64,000 bases of DNA from positions 1-64,000 of the forward strand of contig PCVP01000010.1 of NCBI GenBank assembly GCA_002787035.1, given 5' to 3'. The stretch comes from Candidatus Peregrinibacteria bacterium CG11_big_fil_rev_8_21_14_0_20_49_14. GTDB lineage: Bacteria; Patescibacteriota; Gracilibacteria; Peribacterales; Peribacteraceae. The position numbers and the translations under genes are program-made. Within the stretch, counting starts at the first letter, position 1. Each line of letters begins with the position of its first letter. Below, in pieces: positions 58,327-64,000 of this stretch. The notes under the pieces were generated by a model. That model made no database searches and was not told the DNA's origin. It saw nothing but the letters and a program-made list of their open reading frames with translations.

Positions 58327-60474
58327 TTACGCGCTGCGAAGGAACGGTTCCACCGTTTCTTTCACCACACGCATTTTCTGTTCCGTTTCCCTGTATTCAG
58401 CGGCATCGTCGGAGTCGTACACAATACCTGCCCCCGCCTGCATGGTCAGTTCGTCGCGGGTTCGCATAAGCGAGCGCAATCCCACGACTGCCTCCAAACC
58501 CCCTCGCATATCCACAAATCCGAACGATCCCGCGTAGAGACCTCTGGCCTCTCCTCCTTCTTTCTCACGGATTATCTGCATGGAACGCACTTTCGGTGCC
58601 CCCGAAACGGTCCCCATGGGCGCAATGGCAAGCAGAGCCTGCAATGGCGGAATACCGTTGACCCTACTGCGTACCTCGGATGCCATATGCATCACCCTGC
58701 CCGCATCCAAGCGATGCATGAGCATTTCGGGCGTAAGCTCCACTGTTCCGGGCAGAGAAGACATCGCAAGATCGTTACGAGCGAGATCCACCAACATTCT
58801 GTGCTCCGCACATTCTTTCGGATCTTGACGTAAATCCTCAAAGGCGGCGGCATCTGTTTCTGCGTCTCCCGTAAGCGGTCTGGTTCCTGCCACTTGGTAC
58901 GTCACAGCTTCGCCGTTTGCCACCTTCAACGTGAGCTCGGGGAAAGATCCGATGCTTTCAAAGTCACCCATTTTCACCGCATGCATATTTCCCGAAGGAC
59001 TGATGTCCCGCAGGCGCGTGTATAACGGAGCCATGGATCCCTGAATATCAAAAATGCGCTTTCTTGAAAGAACAGTTTGGAACGATTCTCCCGTGCGAAT
59101 TTTTTCATCGCGCACCTCGCGAACTTTCTCCATAAAGTCTTCGGCAGACTCCCCTTCTGACTTCAAGGAAACACGCGGAACTTCCTGTGAAGATTCTCTG
59201 CTCAAAATATCCGTGAAGAGATGTCGACGGTCTGCACCTCTGGTGTAGTACGAGTACCGGCCCGTTTCTTTGTCGTACACAAGTCCGTCGGAAAAGTATC
59301 CGAATGAAAATGTTTTTTGATCCGCAGGAGTGGATACGCCCACCGTCGGTTCCCGGTACTGAATCGCTTCGTAACTCATGCCTCCCACAAATCCCCCCGT
59401 AAGTCGCTGCTCCTGCGGAATGTCATCTCCGTCCACAGTCTGCTTGCGCACGTGTTCGACTGCGGCATTGAGAGCGTCGAACGCGGAAGAGTCTCCTATG
59501 TCCACCTGCTCGTCATTCACAAAGAAATTGTTATTGGTGGCACTGAGTACGAATTCGGGCTCCAGCCCGAAATACGAGAAGCGCCCCGTGCGCTCTCCGC
59601 CGTTGGAATCGAGCGACTCGAACGTGTAGGAATGCTCCGATGCGTCGTGCAATCGCTCGTAGACTTGTTCGGGAAGCAGATTGCACTCAAATGGCATCTG
59701 CTGAAAAGCGCGGATATCCACGGTATCTGCGACGGAGCGAAGAGATTCCGGCAGTGCGATTACATGTGTGGAAACGGAAGAATCAGCAATCCCTTTTTGC
59801 CGTAATTCTTCGTACGCATCGGGATTCATTTTCAGGAAGTTTTCAAGCAAGGCTTGACCACGCTGAGTCGCGAACGATTCGGGATGAAACTGCACTCCGG
59901 CTATCGGAAGCTCTCTGTGTTGAAATGACATGATTGCCGCCGTGTCGTCTCGCACCCTGGAAGTCACATGGAGAATATCCGAAGGAAAACTTTCATCTGC
60001 AGCTATGAGAGAGTGATACCGCATGACCTCTCCGACATCGTCCACATCGGCAAACAGATCTCCCGGATTCTCCGCAAGATTCAACTCGCTTGTTTTGCCG
60101 TGCAGTATGTCGTCTGCCTGTACGATATCTCCTCCGAAATACTTGGCGATTGCCTGGTGTCCGAGACATACCCCAAGCAGTACTTTGTGTTCACGCACCG
60201 CGTATTCTATGACCTGATTGCTCACGCCGATATCTTCGGGCTTATTCGGCGTGCCCGGTCCGGGACTGATGATGATGTGAGAAGGATTGAGAGATTCCAC
60301 CTCTTCAATTGTGATTTCGTCGTTACGAACGATTGTGCAGTCCACACCCAGTTTCGCAAGTGCTTCTCGAATGTTATAGGTAAAAGAGTCGTAATTATCG
60401 ACTATGAGTACATTGGCAGTGCTTTGCACGCCTTCGGTAACGGCCGTTTCATGGACGGATGATGAAGTATTCAT
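58327..60474 (-). CDS. trpGE: anthranilate synthase, TrpG-TrpE fusion
   Basis: 715 residues from MNTSSSVHETAV. The N-terminal part is a class I glutamine amidotransferase: VLIVDNYDSFTYNI, ISPGPGTPNKPEDIG, LLGVCLGHQAIAKYFGG with the nucleophile Cys, and VQFHPES. The C-terminal part is the chorismate-binding enzyme (GTRPLTGDAETDAAA, EDLRQDPKECAEHRML-VDLARND, MGTVSGAPKVRSM, GLYAGSFGFVD, QAGAGIVYDSD). Order G then E is opposite to the E-G fusions known in alphaproteobacteria. PabAB for folate is the alternative, but the TrpR-like gene upstream favours tryptophan. An attenuator-like terminator precedes it. Confidence 0.85.
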   Translation of the reverse strand: MNTSSSVHETAVTEGVQSTANVLIVDNYDSFTYNIREALAKLGVDCTIVRNDEITIEEVESLNPSHIIISPGPGTPNKPEDIGVSNQVIEYAVREHKVLLGVCLGHQAIAKYFGGDIVQADDILHGKTSELNLAENPGDLFADVDDVGEVMRYHSLIAADESFPSDILHVTSRVRDDTAAIMSFQHRELPIAGVQFHPESFATQRGQALLENFLKMNPDAYEELRQKGIADSSVSTHVIALPESLRSVADTVDIRAFQQMPFECNLLPEQVYERLHDASEHSYTFESLDSNGGERTGRFSYFGLEPEFVLSATNNNFFVNDEQVDIGDSSAFDALNAAVEHVRKQTVDGDDIPQEQRLTGGFVGGMSYEAIQYREPTVGVSTPADQKTFSFGYFSDGLVYDKETGRYSYYTRGADRRHLFTDILSRESSQEVPRVSLKSEGESAEDFMEKVREVRDEKIRTGESFQTVLSRKRIFDIQGSMAPLYTRLRDISPSGNMHAVKMGDFESIGSFPELTLKVANGEAVTYQVAGTRPLTGDAETDAAAFEDLRQDPKECAEHRMLVDLARNDLAMSSLPGTVELTPEMLMHRLDAGRVMHMASEVRSRVNGIPPLQALLAIAPMGTVSGAPKVRSMQIIREKEGGEARGLYAGSFGFVDMRGGLEAVVGLRSLMRTRDELTMQAGAGIVYDSDDAAEYRETEQKMRVVKETVEPFLRSA

Positions 60475-60490
60475 AATGGTAGGTGGTACG

Positions 60491-60519
60491 AAAAAAAGAA
60501 GTCCTCTTTGGCAGAGGAC
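60491..60519 (-). terminator. attenuator-like terminator in the trpGE leader
   Basis: On the minus strand GTCCTCT-gccaa-AGAGGAC is followed by TTCTTTTTTTC. It lies 17 nt before the trpGE ATG and about 135 nt after the TrpR-like gene. It could end the upstream transcript or act as an attenuator; an 8-codon leader ORF (MYRCNGAE) without Trp codons lies upstream, so classical Trp-codon attenuation is not supported. Confidence 0.7.
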
Positions 60520-60654
60520 AACCGTATGTACCGGTTTTCCTACTGTCGCAGAGGTGCGATAGCACTGCTTCGCCACCGTAGCCGTTGGGGGAGAATGTTA
60601 TTCTGCACCGTTACAACGGTACATCGGTCGTACGAAAAAGACAAGCGAAAAACT

Positions 60655-60936
60655 TTATTTGTTCAGCTTCTTTAAGAAGTGCTGAAATCCCCCGCTTCCG
60701 TACTGGAGCATACGAGAACCTCTTGTAATTTTGCTGATGCTAATACCGAGCTTCTTTGCAATATCTCGCTGTGGCTTTCCCGAATGCAACGACTGCACAA
60801 GCTGCCATCGTTCTGCCAAACTCTCGAGTTCTTGGGGGGTGAGAATATCATTCAAAAGAAGCTTCGCCTCGTCGGTGGTGTCGACGTGTGAAAAAAGTTC
60901 GTACAAATCCCGAAGATGATCCCGAGGAACAGGCAC
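60655..60936 (-). CDS. TrpR/YerC-family transcriptional repressor
   Basis: 93 residues from the GTG at 60936, which is 6 nt after TACAAT; the TTG at 60942 of the ORF track sits on that box. ILTPQELESLAERWQLVQSL and QRDIAKKLGISISKITRGSRML form the TrpR-type helix-turn-helix. TrpR represses tryptophan genes when it binds tryptophan, while YerC relatives control other targets. Its place right upstream of trpGE supports a tryptophan role. GTACAAATTGTAC (60937-60949) overlaps the -10 and start, so autoregulation is likely. It is 23 nt after rpsO. Confidence 0.82.
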   Translation of the reverse strand: MPVPRDHLRDLYELFSHVDTTDEAKLLLNDILTPQELESLAERWQLVQSLHSGKPQRDIAKKLGISISKITRGSRMLQYGSGGFQHFLKKLNK

Positions 60937-60949
60937 GTACAAATTGTAC
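60937..60949. promoter_or_regulatory. palindromic operator candidate over the TrpR-like gene's -10
   Basis: GTAC-AAATT-GTAC at 60937-60949 is a 13-nt palindrome which includes the minus-strand -10 TACAAT. A similar pair of GTAC half-sites occurs in the trpGE leader around 60620-60633 (GTAC-N7-GTAC on the minus strand). E. coli TrpR operators are built on GNACT/AGTNC halves, so GTAC halves are at least compatible. Confidence 0.5.
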
Positions 60950-60959
60950 TGTCGTACCG

Positions 60960-61229
60960 TTACTTCTTCAAGCTGTTGGCTTCGAGAACGGACTGGTACT
61001 CCTCAGGTTGATTCATTTTGAGGTAGTTCAGCAGGGTTCTGCGACGTGCCACCTTTCCAAGAAGACCCTTGCGGGCGGAGTGGTCTTTGGCGTGCTCCTG
61101 TAAATGCTTGGTCAACAAAGAGATCTCTTTTGTAAGAATAGCAACCTGAACGCGCGGTGAGCCGGTATCTTTTTCGTGTGAACAATGTTTCGCGATCAGT
61201 CGCTTTTTAGAGGTTCTCTTTATAGCCAT
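60960..61229 (-). CDS. rpsO: 30S ribosomal protein S15
   Basis: 89 residues from MAIKRTSKKRLIAKH, the usual S15 length. Conserved stretches include DTGSPRVQVAILTKEISLLTKHL, HAKDHSARKGLLGKVARRRTLLNYLK, with the RNA-binding helix and H/D/S motif. It is an early assembly protein that binds 16S rRNA. The ORF-track start at 61406 lies beyond the promoter. In many bacteria rpsO precedes pnp; here the trp genes are inserted between them. Confidence 0.95.
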   Translation of the reverse strand: MAIKRTSKKRLIAKHCSHEKDTGSPRVQVAILTKEISLLTKHLQEHAKDHSARKGLLGKVARRRTLLNYLKMNQPEEYQSVLEANSLKK

Positions 61230-61336
61230 AGCAGGGAACAGGAAAGAAATGAATGCTCCAATCACAGCGCCCCAAGCGTTACGCCTGAAGACGTGTGATC
61301 GGCTTCCCATTCTAAGAATACACCATTGGAAATCAA
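61230..61336 (-). promoter_or_regulatory. rpsO promoter and structured leader
   Basis: On the minus strand TTGATT (61336-61331) and TAGAAT (61314-61309) are 16 nt apart, so transcription should begin near 61302. The leader of about 73 nt can close with CGATCACA and TGTGATTG around an inner GCGTaACGC hairpin, the kind of arrangement S15 uses to repress its own translation. The fold is by eye. Confidence 0.6.
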
Positions 61337-61387
61337 GTATTTGGGCGATTTCTTTGTTTTGGGGCTCCTGCAAGCGACAGAAATGAA

Positions 61388-61403
61388 GTGGACAACTGTC
61401 CAC
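61388..61403. promoter_or_regulatory. 16-bp palindrome upstream of the RmuC-like gene
   Basis: GTGGACA-AC-TGTCCAC lies at 61388-61403 and covers the -35 position of a promoter with TAGCAT at 61411-61416. The ATG at 61426 is 9 nt after the hexamer. A repressor site is the simplest reading. It is not the same as the lexA operator. Confidence 0.5.
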
Positions 61404-61425
61404 CACATGCTAGCATGGTGAACAT

Positions 61426-62610
61426 ATGGATATTCTTCAAATCACTATTGTCATTGCCCTGGTCGTCCTTATTGCTCTTCAATTCAGAAAAGGCAGAGAA
61501 GGTGCGGAAGCGTACAAAGCTGCGGATCTTGAACACACGAAAAAGCGTGTCGGAGAGCTGGAAGCGCAACTGCAAGCTGAGCGCTCTGAAAAAGACGACG
61601 TACGAGGACAGGCACGTCAGCTGAAAGACGCGTACATCAAAATTGAAAAGGAGAAAGAACTGGCCGAGAAGGTAAAAGAGGAGCTTGCGAGAAAACTCAC
61701 AACATTCGAATCCGAACAAAAGCGGAAACAGCAGGACTTCGAAAAGAAGATAGAAGATCTTGAGGCAGCCAAACGCGGCTACGATGAAGAGCGTGCCCGT
61801 GTGATACGAGATGATGAAGCAAGAATAAAAAAGGAAGTGGAAGAGCGAGATCGTATGTGGAACGACCATGAGAACAACGTGAACTCCATACTTAGCAGTC
61901 TCTGTAAAATGCAGGAACACTCCTTCGAATTTTACGATAACACCAATCTTCCGGAAGGATTCGATGGCAGTCTGAAGCCCGACTTCCTCATAGAGTTTTT
62001 GGGTCAGTACATTATTTTCGACTCCAAAATCTCCAAGCGTACGGATGGAATACAAACGTACATAAATGAGAACATTAAAAAGACAGCAAAGAAGCTGAAG
62101 AATAAAGAGAGTATTTATCCCACGGTATTTTTCGTCGTACCGACCGATGCGATTTCTCAGCTGAAGAAGACGTACTTCTATGAAGACGGATTCTCTTTCT
62201 ATGTGGTAAGCCCAGAGGCTCTTGCGCCGATTCTTGCGAGCCTGAAAAAGATTACCAACTACGAACTTACGGAGCAGTTGGACCCCCTGCAAAGAGAGAA
62301 CATCGTGTCTCTCATCGCAGATTTGGACTACCACGTCTACTTCCGGAATGCGGCGGATATATTTATGTCGAAATTGGGAGTGGATATTCTGAGCAAGGCA
62401 CGTAATTTGGATCCTGAAATCGCACAAGAGGTGAAGTCACGAAAAGAAAACATGCGCATGCCAAATATGAATACCGCAGACATGAAAAAGCTTTCTAGTA
62501 GCGTGGAAATTCAGGAAGATGAAATTCGAGCGCTCGAAAACCCGAAGGCTTCCGTGCCGCAGAATGTCATAGAAAAGGCGAAGGCAATGCTCACGGAAAA
62601 ATTCCAATAA
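61426..62610 (+). CDS. rmuC: RmuC-like coiled-coil nuclease-fold protein
   Basis: 394 residues. A short N-terminal membrane helix (DILQITIVIALVVLIALQF) is followed by a 110-residue charged coiled coil and a PD-(D/E)xK-type core: LKPDFLIEFLGQYIIFDSKIS holds the PD and DxK parts found in RmuC, which limits inversion-type recombination. The fit to RmuC is moderate because the usual PDxxxxLP stretch differs. Another anchored nuclease-like protein remains possible. The neighbouring UvrD-like helicase supports a DNA-repair setting. Confidence 0.65.
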   Translation: MDILQITIVIALVVLIALQFRKGREGAEAYKAADLEHTKKRVGELEAQLQAERSEKDDVRGQARQLKDAYIKIEKEKELAEKVKEELARKLTTFESEQKRKQQDFEKKIEDLEAAKRGYDEERARVIRDDEARIKKEVEERDRMWNDHENNVNSILSSLCKMQEHSFEFYDNTNLPEGFDGSLKPDFLIEFLGQYIIFDSKISKRTDGIQTYINENIKKTAKKLKNKESIYPTVFFVVPTDAISQLKKTYFYEDGFSFYVVSPEALAPILASLKKITNYELTEQLDPLQRENIVSLIADLDYHVYFRNAADIFMSKLGVDILSKARNLDPEIAQEVKSRKENMRMPNMNTADMKKLSSSVEIQEDEIRALENPKASVPQNVIEKAKAMLTEKFQ

Positions 62611-62651
62611 GATAGCATCACGCATTACAAGAAGTCAGGTACCATGGCTCC

Positions 62652-64000
62652 GTGCCTATCGCCACTCACCCCGCACTCGACGGCCTGAACGAACCGCAGC
62701 AGCAAGCTGTGCTGCATACGAAAGGACCGGCGCTTATTCTTGCGGGTGCGGGAAGCGGTAAAACAAGAGCACTCACTCACAGAATTGCCTACCTTATAGA
62801 TCAAGGAGTGCCACCATGGCAGATTCTCTCCGTTACGTTTACGAATAAAGCCGCAAAGGAGATGAAAAATCGCATCGTAAATATGCTGCATATTACGGAA
62901 GGCGAAGCGCCCGGAGCGGAGTTCACGTTTAACCAGAGCAAACTTCCCGTCATGGGAACATTTCACTCCATATGCGTACGCATACTGCGAAGAGACATAG
63001 AGCACATGGGAGGAGACAAGAGATTTGTCATCTACGACTCCGACGACCAGCAGCGCCTTGTAAAAGGAACACTGAAAGATATGGCGATAGATGAAAAAGA
63101 GCTGAAACCCCGTTCGGCTCTCTCGTATATAGGACGATTTAAATCCGAAGCTCTCAGTACCAAAGAAGCCGAAAGCCAGGCGAACTCCGCACACATGCAC
63201 CAGGTCATAGAAGTGTATAAGCAATACCAAAAAGCATTGTCGGAAGCCAATGCCATGGACTTCGATGATCTGATTTTAAAAACGGTACGCCTGTTCGTGA
63301 AATGCCCCGACGTACTGGAGCGCTACCAAGACACGTGGCAGTACCTGCATGTGGATGAGTATCAGGATACGAACCACGCACAGTATCTGTTCATTTCTCT
63401 TCTTGCGAAGAAGTACCGAAATCTCTGTGTCATAGGAGATCCGGATCAGTCCATTTACTCGTTTCGGGGAGCAGATATCCGCAATATTTTGGAGTTTGAA
63501 AAAGAGTACCCGGATGCCCTGCGCATTAAACTGGAACAGAACTATAGGTCCACTCAGCCTATTCTTACCGCTGCCGATGCGGTGATAACCGCAAATCCCA
63601 ACAGGCCGGAAAAGCAAATGTGGACGGAACGAAAAGATGGGCCGCAGATTGTCCTTAACGAAGTGGAAAACGAACGCAAAGAAGCACAGGAAGCCGTGGA
63701 AGCAGCAAAGCAAAAGCAGGCAAACGGACTGACACTGAACGATCAGGTCATTTTGTACAGAACCAACGCACAATCACGTATGTTTGAAGAAGCATGCATG
63801 CGAGCAGGAATCCCCTACCGAATAATAGGAGGCGTAAAGTTCTACGCACGACGTGAAGTGAAGGACGTTCTTGCGTATCTTTACGCAATATTGAATCCGA
63901 ACGATACGCTCTCGCTTCTGCGCATCATCAACGTTCCCTCTCGTAAAATAGGGCAAACGACCATCGGTCATATGCAGGCGTACGCATCCGGAAACAACAT
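62652..64000 (+). CDS. UvrD/PcrA/Rep-type DNA helicase (5' part, cut by window end)
   Basis: At least 449 codons; the frame is open to the last base, so the ORF track misses it. The start is taken as GTG 62652 because TACCAT (62640-62645) ends 6 nt before it; the ATG at 62644 is out of frame. SF1A motifs appear in order: Q motif LNEPQQQAV, Walker A AGAGSGKT, Ia TFTNKAAKEM, motif II VDEYQDTN, motif III VIGDPDQSIYSFRGA and motif IV EQNYRST. It unwinds DNA in repair and replication restart. Domain 2B and the C-terminus lie outside the window. Confidence 0.92.
   Translation, partial: MPIATHPALDGLNEPQQQAVLHTKGPALILAGAGSGKTRALTHRIAYLIDQGVPPWQILSVTFTNKAAKEMKNRIVNMLHITEGEAPGAEFTFNQSKLPVMGTFHSICVRILRRDIEHMGGDKRFVIYDSDDQQRLVKGTLKDMAIDEKELKPRSALSYIGRFKSEALSTKEAESQANSAHMHQVIEVYKQYQKALSEANAMDFDDLILKTVRLFVKCPDVLERYQDTWQYLHVDEYQDTNHAQYLFISLLAKKYRNLCVIGDPDQSIYSFRGADIRNILEFEKEYPDALRIKLEQNYRSTQPILTAADAVITANPNRPEKQMWTERKDGPQIVLNEVENERKEAQEAVEAAKQKQANGLTLNDQVILYRTNAQSRMFEEACMRAGIPYRIIGGVKFYARREVKDVLAYLYAILNPNDTLSLLRIINVPSRKIGQTTIGHMQAYASGNN

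Noticed and set aside
61333-62427. 364-codon minus-strand ORF
   Set aside because: Antisense to the RmuC-like gene and rich in Phe/Leu/Cys as expected for the complement of a Lys/Glu-rich coiled coil.

Overview
The window looks like a chromosomal piece of a Candidate Phyla Radiation (Patescibacteria) bacterium, tentatively the Peregrinibacteria side. The reasons are a large family of cysteine-rich zinc-ribbon proteins and other conserved hypotheticals that I associate with CPR genomes (recollection, not a search), an archaeal-type PurP pair, very few Shine-Dalgarno sites, and UGA used as an ordinary stop (so not the code-25 Gracilibacteria/Absconditabacteria). Housekeeping genes are complete and full length.

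Layout. 1-203: tRNA-Ala(TGC) preceded by a 20-bp duplicated flank and a decayed tRNA-Ala-like 5' half. 357-2147: a GH37-type trehalase. 2246-17298: the most striking part, eight tandem paralogues of a roughly 555-residue protein with N- and C-terminal zinc ribbons around two cysteine-ladder regions (47 Cys in one copy). They are interrupted only by a TrmB-type regulator on the minus strand and a small PnuC-like membrane protein. Most spacers carry a palindrome built from TAGCG/CGCTA pentamers with 7-nt periodicity, followed by a TGTATACT element 7-10 nt before the ATG, which implies leaderless mRNAs. 17358-19601: a conjugation/T4SS-type ATPase. 19594-26503 (minus): GNAT enzyme, giant transglutaminase-like protein, two PurP paralogues and a hypothetical gene with a probable frameshift.

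26684-35253: thioredoxin/CcdA-type fusion, envelope proteins, tRNA-Cys(GCA), a lipoprotein, then a plus-strand run (Ig/FN3 surface protein, PfkB kinase, conserved CPR hypothetical, TPR protein). 35307-35620 is gene-free and looks like a structured RNA. 35789-39464: membrane hypothetical, secF, tig. 39454-41892 (minus): a Rel-type (p)ppGpp synthetase with a broken hydrolase site, and dtd. 42013-43390: rplJ-rplL with promoter, leader, attenuator and terminator. 43472-47403: small Cys-rich secreted peptide, membrane proteins, an LCP-family cell-wall enzyme. 47459-49393: lexA with an operator inside its promoter, then dinB. 49399-52875 (minus): hypothetical and valS. 53132-55025: hypothetical, an unlisted 51-residue membrane peptide, an FmdB-type ribbon and a K+ channel. 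55089-61302 (minus): Pro-rich membrane protein, pnp, a TrpG-TrpE fusion, a TrpR/YerC-type repressor and rpsO. 61426-64000: RmuC-like protein and a UvrD/PcrA helicase cut by the window end.

A recurring theme is gene starts that sit 6-12 nt downstream of a good -10 hexamer (TATACT, TACAAT, TACCAT, TAGCAT and similar) without a Shine-Dalgarno. At least 18 genes fit this, so leaderless transcription is probably the default here. I used it to choose several start codons.
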